Assembly (NCBI RefSeq): GCF_001705665.1
Contig: NZ_MDHA01000089.1
Location: forward strand, 62,001-126,000
Length of the DNA: 64,000 nucleotides
Reading direction: 5' to 3'
Origin: Thioclava sp. SK-1
GTDB taxonomy: Bacteria; Pseudomonadota; Alphaproteobacteria; Rhodobacterales; Rhodobacteraceae
Shown piece by piece: positions 26,805 through 35,091 of the stretch. Every line of letters begins with the position of its first letter. The stretch's first letter is position 1. Under the pieces are notes generated by a model. The model saw nothing but the letters and a program-made list of their open reading frames with translations, did no database searches and was not told where the DNA came from. Made by a program: the position numbers and the translations under genes.

Positions 26805-28447
26805 CACAGCATGATCGCAGCCCCCTTGCCCCGCGCCCTGTTTCGCTAGATCCCATCACGATTGAGGTCATCGGCTCTGCTTTGGCTTCTATTGTGGATG
26901 AAACCGGCGAGGCTTTGGTTCGGGCGTCCTATTCCACCAATATCAAAGAGCGCAGAGATTGCTCCACCGCGCTGTTTGACCGCGAGGGTCGGACATTGTG
27001 TCAGGCGGAACATATTCCAATTCATCTGGGATCGTTTATTGAATTTGTGCCAAAGATTTTGGCCGAACATGTGTTGGAAGATATCCGTGCAGGTGATGTC
27101 TTTATCGGCAATGATGCCTATGCAGGTGGGGGCACCCATCTGCCTGATATCGTCTTGGCAGAGCCGATCTTTATCGATGCGTCATTGGTCGCTTGGACCG
27201 TCAACCTGGCCCATCATTCGGATTTTGCAGACCGCGCGCATGCCCATATCTATCAAGAGGGGCTGCGCATCCCGCCGATCCGACTGTATCGCGAAAGCGT
27301 TGTGAACAAGGATGTGCTGGATCTGATTTTGCTCAACTGTCAGGTCCCACGCGAGCGGCTGTCTGACTTGCGGGCGCAAATGGCGGCCAATCGGGTGGGC
27401 GTGCGCCGCTTTACCGATCTATGTGCGCGTCACGGCACGCAAACGGTTCTGGCTGCGGGCGATGCCTTGTTGGATTACGCAGAGCGCAAAATGCGCGCCG
27501 GGCTGGCCGCACTGCCTGATGGCACCTATCGATTTGAAGATATTTTTGACAATCTGGACTGGCCCGAGGCGCTGCCTCTAGCCGTGGATATCACCATCTC
27601 GGGTGATGAGATCACCTTGCAATTCGATGCGCCACCGCAGGTTCGGGCCGGGATCAACATGACCTATACCGCGCTTTTGGCCACGACCTATTATATCGTG
27701 AAATCGGTTGTTGATCCGACCATCTTGCCCAATGCGGGGTTGGCGCGTCCGATTACGGTCAAGGCGCCCAAAGGTTCCGTGGTGAATTGTGCGCATCCAG
27801 CGGCGGTGAATGGGCGGGTGCAAACCTGCCAGCGGGTGTCGGATCTGATTTTGGGCGCGATGGCACAAGCGGTGCCAGAACGGGTCTCGGCCTGCACAAA
27901 CTCGGCCTGCACCGTGGCGGTTTTCGCGGGCACTCGTGAAGCCGGGCCGCAAAAAGATACGCTGTGGGTCTATTTGGAAACGATCGGAGGGGGGGGCGGT
28001 GCGCGACCCAATGCCGATGGTTTGGACGGGATCCATGTTCATGCCACGAATACATCGAACCTGCCGATTGAGGCCCTGGAGGTGGAATACCCACTGATCT
28101 TGATGAAATATGAGCTGGTCGATGGCTCTGCCGGGGCGGGGACTTACCGTGGCGGCATGGGGTTGCGGCGGGTCTATCGTGCCACAGAAGATTGCCGCAT
28201 TCGGATTGATATCACTCGGTTGCAGCAGGGCAGCTGGGGTCTGATGGGCGGTGGTCGTGGCGGCACAAGCCGGATTGTGCCTGGACCCGGGGTCGCTCCG
28301 TTTGACATGGGCGACGGCGTTCTAAAGGCCGGCCAATGGTTTGAGATCATCTCGCCGGGCGGCGGCGGATATGGCGATCCTGCCAACCGTGCGCCCCAAA
28401 CGATTGCTGATGATGCGCGCGACCAGATCACCTGCGCTGCGATGTAA
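26801..28447 (+). CDS. hyuB: Hydantoinase/oxoprolinase subunit B (HyuB)
   Basis: A 548-residue HyuB-type subunit: DPITIEVIGSALASIVDETGEAL at the start, the metal-binding segment GDVFIGNDAYAGGGTHLPDI (about residue 105), VAWTVNLAHHSDFAD, and a Gly-rich end EIISPGGGGYGDP. It forms the catalytic partner of HyuA. Translational coupling to hyuA supports equal synthesis. No third carboxylase-type subunit gene follows, which argues against acetone or acetophenone carboxylase. Confidence 0.85.
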   Translation: MTQHDRSPLAPRPVSLDPITIEVIGSALASIVDETGEALVRASYSTNIKERRDCSTALFDREGRTLCQAEHIPIHLGSFIEFVPKILAEHVLEDIRAGDVFIGNDAYAGGGTHLPDIVLAEPIFIDASLVAWTVNLAHHSDFADRAHAHIYQEGLRIPPIRLYRESVVNKDVLDLILLNCQVPRERLSDLRAQMAANRVGVRRFTDLCARHGTQTVLAAGDALLDYAERKMRAGLAALPDGTYRFEDIFDNLDWPEALPLAVDITISGDEITLQFDAPPQVRAGINMTYTALLATTYYIVKSVVDPTILPNAGLARPITVKAPKGSVVNCAHPAAVNGRVQTCQRVSDLILGAMAQAVPERVSACTNSACTVAVFAGTREAGPQKDTLWVYLETIGGGGGARPNADGLDGIHVHATNTSNLPIEALEVEYPLILMKYELVDGSAGAGTYRGGMGLRRVYRATEDCRIRIDITRLQQGSWGLMGGGRGGTSRIVPGPGVAPFDMGDGVLKAGQWFEIISPGGGGYGDPANRAPQTIADDARDQITCAAM

Positions 28448-28458
28448 TCCCAATACAA

Positions 28459-28480
28459 CGCCGCGGTCACAAGTGCGGCG
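28459..28480 (+). other. Intercistronic hairpin between hyuB and the transporter genes
   Basis: CGCCGC and GCGGCG pair around a 10-nt loop just after the hyuB stop. It may partly terminate or stabilise the hyuAB mRNA while leaving the transporter genes on the same strand readable. Confidence 0.45.
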
Positions 28481-28538
28481 AATGGAACAAATATACCTAC
28501 TCAGCTGACCAAAACCATATTCCCGACAGGAGACGTTC

Positions 28539-30068
28539 ATGACCCATTTTCTGACCCGCCGTGGCTTTATCGCAACCTCAGTTGCCGCGGCATCCGCAAC
28601 TGCCCTGCACCCCCAATTGGGATTGGCACAGGGTACGAAGGTTCTGCGCTATGGTTTATCGGCCTTTCCGCCCAGCTTTGAAATGTGGGCGTCAACGGGG
28701 GCAGCGGCAGGTGCGATCAAATTGATGATCCATCGTGGCTTGGTCAGCTATGACCCGGAAGGCAAGCTGCGCGGTGAATTGGCCGAAAGCTGGGAGGTCG
28801 ATGATGACGGGAAATGGACTTTTAAACTGCGCGACGCGACATGGCATGATGGCACGCCTGTGACGGCCGCCGATGTCAAATGGACTATCGAGCAGACTGG
28901 TGCTGATAACTCAACCGCATATCGTAAGGCCCAGATGGCCGCGATTACCCATATCGACACACCTGATGAGAAAACGGTGATTTTGACCACAGCGGAACCT
29001 GCGGCGACATTGCCGGGATGGTTTGGCCATTACGCGATGCCGATCTTGAAGGAAGGCTCGGAAACCACATCGACCAATGGTGCCGGCCCGTTCAAATTTG
29101 TCAGCCAAGAACGCGGAGTGAAAATTATTATGGAGGCCAACCCCGATTATTACAAAGAGGGTGAGCCCGCGTTGGACCGGATTGAGGCCATTGTCTATTC
29201 TGATGAAAATCTGCGCGTTGCGGCATTAGAGGCAGGAGATGTCGATCTGATCGAATATGTGCCCTGGCCCGCGATGGACCGATTGGAAGCAGACGCGGGT
29301 ATTAAACTGGATCTGGTGCCCGGCCCGTTCATGTACATGGTTTTCAACGGGACCAAAGCGCCGTTTAACAATCCACTGGTGCGCCGGGCCATCGGGCATG
29401 CCATCAAGAAAGACGATGTCGTCGCCGCCGCGTTTTACGGGCATGGTGCGCCGCTTGATCACATGCCTTTTGACCCGTCCAGCCCGTTTTATAACGAAGA
29501 TCTGGTAGATGGCTGGGCCTACGACCCAGAAAAAGCCAAGGCGCTTCTGGCTGAGGCGGGATACCCTGATGGGTTTTCATGCACCATGCTATCGACCGCG
29601 CAATATGGCATGCACCAATCCACAGCCGAGGTCGCCCAGGCCTATTTGTCGATGATCGGGGTGAACGTGACATTGGATCTGCCTGATTGGTCCACCCGCG
29701 TGCAGAAGGGCAACGCGGGCGAATATGATATTGCCGTCATGGGCACCACTGCGGATAGCAATGATCCTGATGGATATACCAATGTCATTGATGGGGCGTT
29801 GGCACCCGCCTATGTCCGCTCGTTCGGGATCGAAACGCCCAAAATCACCGAGGCATTGCACAAGGGGCGCCAGAGCTTTGATCAGGCGGAGCGCAAAGCG
29901 ATCTACCACGAGATGGAAAAGGTCTGCATCGAGGAATCTCCGGTTGTGTTTCTATGTTCGCGCGCCCAGGGCTTTGCGATGAAAACCTCTGTCACAGGCT
30001 ATTCCAATCTGCCGGGGCAGTTGACGTTTTATTCCGGCATCACGTTGGAAGAGACGGATATCGGTTGA
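28539..30068 (+). CDS. Dipeptide/oligopeptide-type substrate-binding protein, Tat-exported
   Basis: A 509-residue SBP_bac_5 protein. The twin-arginine-like signal LTRRGFIATSVAAASATAL is cleaved near GLAQ-GTK. The mature start KVLRYGLSAFPPSFEMWAST, then WTFKLRDATWHDGTPVTAADVKW, is typical of DppA/OppA-like proteins. An AGGAGA ribosome site precedes the ATG. In this neighbourhood the ligand may be a ureide, hydantoin or small peptide; the fold does not settle this. Confidence 0.9.
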   Translation: MTHFLTRRGFIATSVAAASATALHPQLGLAQGTKVLRYGLSAFPPSFEMWASTGAAAGAIKLMIHRGLVSYDPEGKLRGELAESWEVDDDGKWTFKLRDATWHDGTPVTAADVKWTIEQTGADNSTAYRKAQMAAITHIDTPDEKTVILTTAEPAATLPGWFGHYAMPILKEGSETTSTNGAGPFKFVSQERGVKIIMEANPDYYKEGEPALDRIEAIVYSDENLRVAALEAGDVDLIEYVPWPAMDRLEADAGIKLDLVPGPFMYMVFNGTKAPFNNPLVRRAIGHAIKKDDVVAAAFYGHGAPLDHMPFDPSSPFYNEDLVDGWAYDPEKAKALLAEAGYPDGFSCTMLSTAQYGMHQSTAEVAQAYLSMIGVNVTLDLPDWSTRVQKGNAGEYDIAVMGTTADSNDPDGYTNVIDGALAPAYVRSFGIETPKITEALHKGRQSFDQAERKAIYHEMEKVCIEESPVVFLCSRAQGFAMKTSVTGYSNLPGQLTFYSGITLEETDIG

Positions 30069-30071
30069 TCC

Positions 30072-31028
30072 ATGCTCAGATATATCGCCAAACGTATCGG
30101 AATTGCGGTGGTCTTGGTCTGGCTTGTGTCAACGTTGGTGTTCTTGGTGCTGCATTTGGTGCCCGGCGATCCCGCGACGATGCTGTTATCATCGGGCGAC
30201 AGTGCGCCTGACCCATCTGCGGTGGCCGAGCTGCGCCGGCAGATGGGGCTGGATCAGCCGATCATGACACAATACGGCGCCTATCTTCTGGGGGTGGTGC
30301 AGGGTGATTTTGGCGCATCGCTGCGCGATGGCACCCCCATCGCACCCGAGCTTTTGCTGCGTTTGCCGCGTACGCTGGAGCTGATCTTGGCCGCCACATT
30401 TATCGCCAGCTTGCTGGGCATTCCCCTGGGCACGCTTGCCGCGATGCGCGACGGGGGGCTGGCTGATCGCGTGGTCTCGATCGGGGCATCATTGTCCCTG
30501 TCGACACCGGTGTTTGTGGTGGGGACGGCAGCGATTTTGATTTTTGCACAAAAGTTGGGCTGGATTTCGGCGGGTGGCTATGTGCCGCTTGCCGAAGACC
30601 CGCTGCGCCATGTTGCCTTGCTGCTGTTGCCTGCGGGTACGATTGCCTTGTCTCTTTGGGCGGTGATTGTGCGAATGACACGCGCTTCGGTTTTGGAGGT
30701 TCTGGAACGTGACTATGTTCGCACCGCCCGGGCCAAGGGCGTGCCACGCATGCAGATCCTGTCGCGTCATGTCGTGCGCAATGCGATGGTCCCTGTGGTG
30801 ACGGTTATCGGGCTGCAAATGGGCAATCTGCTGGGGTCCACAGTTCTGATCGAATATGTTTTCAACTGGCCCGGACTTTCAGGGTATCTTGTGCGGGCCG
30901 TAGAGGCACGCGACTACCCCGAAGTTGTGGGGATTGTCCTGCTAATCTCGATCATTTTCGTTCTTCTCAATCTTTTGGTGGACATCGCTTATGCGGTGCT
31001 CGACCCGCGGGTGAAATTGACCAGATGA
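30072..31028 (+). CDS. Dipeptide-type ABC permease (DppB-like)
   Basis: A 318-residue inner-membrane permease. N-terminal helix IAVVLVWLVSTLVFLVLHLV, then VPGDPA, then several further helices. EAA-type loop VRTARAKGVPRMQILSRHVV. It starts 3 bp after the binding-protein stop, and its own stop overlaps the next gene by 4 bp (ATGA). Partner of the permease half of the downstream fusion protein. Confidence 0.92.
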   Translation: MLRYIAKRIGIAVVLVWLVSTLVFLVLHLVPGDPATMLLSSGDSAPDPSAVAELRRQMGLDQPIMTQYGAYLLGVVQGDFGASLRDGTPIAPELLLRLPRTLELILAATFIASLLGIPLGTLAAMRDGGLADRVVSIGASLSLSTPVFVVGTAAILIFAQKLGWISAGGYVPLAEDPLRHVALLLLPAGTIALSLWAVIVRMTRASVLEVLERDYVRTARAKGVPRMQILSRHVVRNAMVPVVTVIGLQMGNLLGSTVLIEYVFNWPGLSGYLVRAVEARDYPEVVGIVLLISIIFVLLNLLVDIAYAVLDPRVKLTR

Positions 31029-32920
31029 GACATTCTAAAACACAGCTGTATTTTTGGCTTGGGCTTGCCGCCCTACTGGTCCTCATTGTTCTGGCCGCGC
31101 CCTTGTTGCCCTTGGGCGATGTGCGGGCGATGGATATTCCGCACCGGTTCGCGGGGCCGTCTGCCGCGCATTGGCTGGGGTTGGATCACTATGGCCGGGA
31201 TGTGCTATCCCGGATTATTTGGGGCGCGCGTGCGTCGCTTGCTGTTGCCTTTGGGTCGGCGTTTGCGGCTGCCATCATCGGCACCATCTTGGGGCTGATC
31301 GGTGGTTACTTCCGCGGTATTGCAGAGATTTTCACCGTTCGCGCCACCGAAATCATCCTGTTCCTTCCGCCGCTGCTATTGGCGTTGCTGGTGATCACAA
31401 TCCTGGGCGCAGGGGTTGGTACACTGATCTTGGCAATCACTATTCTATATGTGCCCAATTATACCCGCGTGGTTTATGCGGCCACCTTGCAAACCGCGTC
31501 GTTGGATTTTGTCACGGCGCAGCGCGCGATGGGCACCCATCCAGCGACCATTCTGGCACGGACTATATTGCCCAATATCGTGCCACCGCTTCTGGTTCAG
31601 TTCTCGTTGACGGTTGCCGCAGCGATCTTGCTGGAATCCGGCCTGTCCTTTCTGGGGCTGGGGGTTGTACCGCCTGCACCCAGCTGGGGCTTGATGATCC
31701 GTGCGGCGCGCGGCGCGTTGGATGCGGCGCCATTGCTGCTGTTGTGGCCGTCGCTTGCGCTGGCGGGTACGGTTTTGCTGCTCAATATCATCTGTGACAA
31801 GCTGCAAGATGTGTTGAACCCACGCAGCGCTGCGGTGGGTGGGGCGGCATGGTTGCGCGGCCTGCGCAATCGCGGCCCCGAAATTGACATCCCAACAGAA
31901 GCCCCAACGACAGACCCGCAAGCGGGGCCAGCCCTGCTTCAGGTAGAGGGGCTGTCCGTGGCGCTTGCCCATCCGACACATCCGCGCGTGTTGACGCGCA
32001 ATATTTCGCTTCAAGTGGCCCCGGGGGAGACATTGGCGCTGGTTGGCGAATCCGGTTCAGGCAAAACTCTGACGGGATTGGCTATGACGGGCCTTTTGCC
32101 CAATGCGCTTTATACTGCCGGGGGCAGTGCCAAATTGCGCACCCGCGCCGGTGCGGTTGTTGATCTGACCGCTTTGGACGAAGATGCGCTGCGCTCCTTG
32201 CGCGGGCATGAGATTTCGATGGTGTTTCAAGATGCCTCTGCCGCGCTAAGCCCTGTGCATCGGGTGGGCGATCAATTGGCAGAAATTATCACATCGCATC
32301 GATCAGACCTGTCAGCGGCGCAGATAACCGCGCAGGTCACCGATTTGCTGCGCAAGGTTGGGATTCCAGATCCGGCGCGGCGGGCGCGTGCCTATCCGTT
32401 TGAATTGTCGGGCGGGCAACGTCAGCGTGCGATGATCGCCATGGCCGTCGCCAATAAGCCCCGCTTGCTGATCGCAGACGAACCGACGACAGCATTGGAC
32501 CCGACAATTCAGGCACAAATCCTTACGCTATTGGCCGATCTGAAGGCAGAAAACCCCGAAATGGGCGTGATATTTGTCACGCACAATCTGGCAGTGGTGC
32601 ATGAAATCGCGGACCGGGTTTGTGTCATGTATGCGGGCGAAGTGGTGGAACAGGGCACGGTGGAACAGGTTTTTGCCCATCCCGCACACCCATATACGAA
32701 GGCGCTTCTGGCATCCGTCCCCGAAAGCGACGCCGCGCGGCTGGAGTCCATCCCGGGCACGGTTCCCCAGCCGGCAAATATGCCCGAAGGCTGTCGCTTC
32801 GCACCGCGCTGCACCTATGCGCAACCCGGATGTAACGCCACGCAGCTGCTGCAACCTGTCGCGGTTGGTCGCACCAGCCGCTGCCTCCGCTGGAAGGAAA
32901 TCCTATGTCCGAGCCCTTGA
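31025..32920 (+). CDS. Fused DppC-like permease and DppD-like ATPase
   Basis: A single 631-residue frame carries both functions. Residues 1 to about 275 are a DppC-type permease (helix KTQLYFWLGLAALLVLIVLA, DHYGRDVLSRIIWGARASL, EAA-loop AQRAMGTHPATILARTILPN). After a proline-rich linker (EIDIPTEAPTTDPQ, about 288-303) comes a complete ATPase with Walker A GESGSGKT, signature [15 protein letters not shown], Walker B LLIADEPTTALD and an oligopeptide-family C-terminal CxP-type segment (CRFAPRCTYAQPGC). No frameshift or internal stop is seen, so this looks like a genuine fusion. It overlaps the DppF-like gene by 16 bp. Confidence 0.9.
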   Translation: MRHSKTQLYFWLGLAALLVLIVLAAPLLPLGDVRAMDIPHRFAGPSAAHWLGLDHYGRDVLSRIIWGARASLAVAFGSAFAAAIIGTILGLIGGYFRGIAEIFTVRATEIILFLPPLLLALLVITILGAGVGTLILAITILYVPNYTRVVYAATLQTASLDFVTAQRAMGTHPATILARTILPNIVPPLLVQFSLTVAAAILLESGLSFLGLGVVPPAPSWGLMIRAARGALDAAPLLLLWPSLALAGTVLLLNIICDKLQDVLNPRSAAVGGAAWLRGLRNRGPEIDIPTEAPTTDPQAGPALLQVEGLSVALAHPTHPRVLTRNISLQVAPGETLALVGESGSGKTLTGLAMTGLLPNALYTAGGSAKLRTRAGAVVDLTALDEDALRSLRGHEISMVFQDASAALSPVHRVGDQLAEIITSHRSDLSAAQITAQVTDLLRKVGIPDPARRARAYPFELSGGQRQRAMIAMAVANKPRLLIADEPTTALDPTIQAQILTLLADLKAENPEMGVIFVTHNLAVVHEIADRVCVMYAGEVVEQGTVEQVFAHPAHPYTKALLASVPESDAARLESIPGTVPQPANMPEGCRFAPRCTYAQPGCNATQLLQPVAVGRTSRCLRWKEILCPSP

Positions 32921-33879
32921 TCGAAGTTCAGGATCTGGCGCGCAATTACCCAATTCGCCAAGGTTTGATGGGCAAAACCCGAAACGTGTGGGCGCTTGAC
33001 GGCGTGAACTTGAAAATTGCCCGAGGCGAGACCCTGGGTGTTGTGGGCGAATCCGGTTGTGGCAAATCCACCTTGGGTCGGATCATGATGGGGTTGGACC
33101 GTGCATCACGCGGGCGGGTGCTGTTTGAAGGCCACAACCTGAATGAAATCAACGGTGCTGATCAGCGCCGTTTAACCAAACGCATGCAGCTGATCTTCCA
33201 AGATCCGTTCGGCAGCTTGGACCCGCGCCGCTCGGTCGGGGCGCAGATCGCTGATGGATTGCACAATCACGCCATTGTCGCAAAGTCCCAGATCGCACCG
33301 GAGGTGGACCGGCTGCTTGATCTGGTTGGTCTGGACCGATCTGCCAGCACCCGCCGCCCCCATGAATTCTCCGGCGGGCAGCGGCAGCGTATCGCCGTAG
33401 CGCGTGCCTTGGCACCCCGACCTGAATTTATTGTGGCGGATGAACCGGTCTCTGCGCTTGATGTCTCTATTCAGGCGCAGATAGTCAACCTTCTGGCGGA
33501 TTTGCGCCATGAGCTGGATCTGGCAATGTTATTCATTAGCCATGACCTGCATGTGGTGCGCCATTTGTGTTCTCGGCTGATTGTGATGTATCTGGGCCGC
33601 GTCGTCGAGGACGGCCCCGCCGACGAGATTTTCCGCGCACCCCAACATCCTTATACGCAAGCGCTGCTGGGTGCGACGCCCTCGCTGAAACGCCCCCGTG
33701 GCGCCGGCGTCAAAGCCCTTTCAGGGGATCTTCCCAGCCCGCTGAACCCACCATCGGGCTGTGCATTCCGAACCCGATGTCCGATTGCCACACAAATTTG
33801 CGCGCAGAAAATCCCGGTTCTTACACGCACAGACCCGTCCCGCCGCACGGCCTGTTTAAAAGCTGGCACTGCCGCGTGA
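32905..33879 (+). CDS. Dipeptide-type ABC ATPase (DppF-like)
   Basis: A 324-residue ATPase: Walker A GESGCGKST, signature FSGGQRQRIAVARAL, Walker B FIVADEPVSALD, switch ISHDLHVVRH, and a C-terminal oligopeptide-family domain with CAFRTRCPIATQIC. It complements the ATPase half of the fusion protein, giving an asymmetric Dpp-type motor. Last transporter gene before the creatininase-family gene. Confidence 0.92.
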   Translation: MSEPLIEVQDLARNYPIRQGLMGKTRNVWALDGVNLKIARGETLGVVGESGCGKSTLGRIMMGLDRASRGRVLFEGHNLNEINGADQRRLTKRMQLIFQDPFGSLDPRRSVGAQIADGLHNHAIVAKSQIAPEVDRLLDLVGLDRSASTRRPHEFSGGQRQRIAVARALAPRPEFIVADEPVSALDVSIQAQIVNLLADLRHELDLAMLFISHDLHVVRHLCSRLIVMYLGRVVEDGPADEIFRAPQHPYTQALLGATPSLKRPRGAGVKALSGDLPSPLNPPSGCAFRTRCPIATQICAQKIPVLTRTDPSRRTACLKAGTAA

Positions 33880-33933
33880 CGCTTCTTGCGCTACGCCATG
33901 ACCGCCCCATTCAAGACCGATTTGGAGAAGACA

Positions 33934-34743
33934 ATGACCGATAAGCTCAAAATGGCCGAACTTACCTCAGAAGAGGCGCGGCAATATTTGACAAACGATG
34001 CCGTGATATTGCTGCCAATGGGGTCGCTGGAAGATCAGGGCACCCATGCACCAATGGGCGATTATCTGGCCGCTGAGCGTGTGGCCTTGGATATGGCGCA
34101 GGCGGCGCGGGACATGGGGGTGGCCACCTTTGTGGCGCCCGTGATCCCGTTCGGCGGAAAGGACTATTTTGAAAGCTCGCTTGGCGGGATGTCGATCCGA
34201 ACCACGACATTGGTCGCGCTATTGGACGATATGATCGGGCAATTGCATCGCCATGGGCTGACCAAGATTATGTTCGTCAATGGCCATGGTGGCAATGTCC
34301 CCGCAATTACAGAAGTCGCCCTGCGCTGGCGTCAAAAAGCGGATATGATTATCCCCTCCATCTATCTGTGGCAGGTGGGCTATGAACTGCTTAAAGAGAT
34401 ACTTGGACCTGAGCAGGCAGCACAATCATCGGGCCATGGTGGCGATCCTTTGACCTCGGTCGGGTTGCATTATTATCCGGAAATTCTGCGGCCTGATCTG
34501 ATGCAGCCCGCACCGAAAGGGCGCATGTTCAAAGGGCTGGATGTCGCAGGGTTTGCCGCAGTGAAATATGATGGCGCACGCATCCAGATTCCGATTGAGG
34601 CGATCGAGACAGCGCCACATGGTGTTTGGGGTGGCGATCCCAAACTGTCTTGCGCCGAAACCGGCAAGGCACTGACACAGCGTCTTGTGGCGATCGGTGC
34701 CGGGCTGATCCGCGACCATGTCGCCAAAGGTTTCGCGGAATAA
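33934..34743 (+). CDS. Creatininase-family metallohydrolase
   Basis: A 269-residue protein with the creatininase fold signature LLPMGSLEDQGTHAPMGDYL (Glu, His, Asp metal ligands near residues 28-39), MFVNGHGGNVPA (His near 122-130) and SSGHGGDPLTS. Family members open cyclic amides (creatinine to creatine) or act on formamides and lactones. The start at 33934 has GGAGAAG upstream. It follows the dipeptide-type transporter by 54 bp. Together with HyuAB and the carbamoylase it suggests catabolism of creatinine-like compounds, but the exact substrate is not readable. Confidence 0.8.
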   Translation: MTDKLKMAELTSEEARQYLTNDAVILLPMGSLEDQGTHAPMGDYLAAERVALDMAQAARDMGVATFVAPVIPFGGKDYFESSLGGMSIRTTTLVALLDDMIGQLHRHGLTKIMFVNGHGGNVPAITEVALRWRQKADMIIPSIYLWQVGYELLKEILGPEQAAQSSGHGGDPLTSVGLHYYPEILRPDLMQPAPKGRMFKGLDVAGFAAVKYDGARIQIPIEAIETAPHGVWGGDPKLSCAETGKALTQRLVAIGAGLIRDHVAKGFAE

Positions 34744-34753
34744 TACGAAACGA

Positions 34754-34775
34754 CAGGGGCGGTGCGCTGCCCCTG
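34754..34775 (+). terminator. GC hairpin after the creatininase-family gene
   Basis: CAGGGGC and GCCCCTG form a perfect 7-bp stem with an 8-nt loop, 11 bp after the stop at 34743. There is no U-tract. It probably ends the hyu-dpp operon. Confidence 0.6.
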
Positions 34776-34948
34776 CACACTGCGCTGATCACATCACTTA
34801 CAGCACAAACCGCCATGGTGTATTTTCACCACAGATTGATCCGCCGGGATGATGACGCCGCACCTGTCAGCCCATGACCCAAAGCAGCCTGATTTACAGA
34901 TCAAACCCGCGCGTCAAAGCCAATAAAAGGCCCCGCATTGGTGCTCTG

Positions 34949-34975
34949 ATTGCGACAGAATATTTCCGTCGCAAT
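34949..34975. promoter_or_regulatory. 27-bp near-perfect dyad upstream of the giant adhesin gene
   Basis: ATTGCGAC (34949-34956) and GTCGCAAT (34968-34975) are exact inverted arms. Inside them GAA and TTC pair again around TAT, with only one mismatch. The dyad ends 12 bp before a candidate -35 (TTGACT, 34988-34993) and 117 bp before the start codon, a position suited to a repressor or activator of the adhesin. No protein can be assigned. The rest of the 348-bp gap (34744-35091) shows only the upstream terminator and the promoter candidate. Confidence 0.55.
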
Positions 34976-34987
34976 TCTCACAAACGG

Positions 34988-35016
34988 TTGACTAAAGGTT
35001 AATGATTGTTTGTATG
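34988..35016 (+). promoter_or_regulatory. Possible promoter of the adhesin gene
   Basis: TTGACT matches a -35 box. At 17 bp spacing TGTATG is a poor -10, and TATGTG two bases later is an alternative. The leader that follows contains a GCGG-N8-CCGC hairpin near 35031-35046. Low-confidence prediction. Confidence 0.3.
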
Positions 35017-35091
35017 TGGGACAGATATTGAGCGGTGTTTTTTCCGCCGGCCAGATTTTGAAATGATTTTTTATCCAAAGGTTTTGGTGCG

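Noticed and set aside
26199-26807. 202-codon minus-strand frame at the end of hyuA
   Set aside because: Antisense shadow with no recognisable motif.
31054-31797. 247-codon frame overlapping the permease half of the fusion protein
   Set aside because: Same strand, other frame; Cys/Trp/Gly-rich, no domains, inside a conserved permease.
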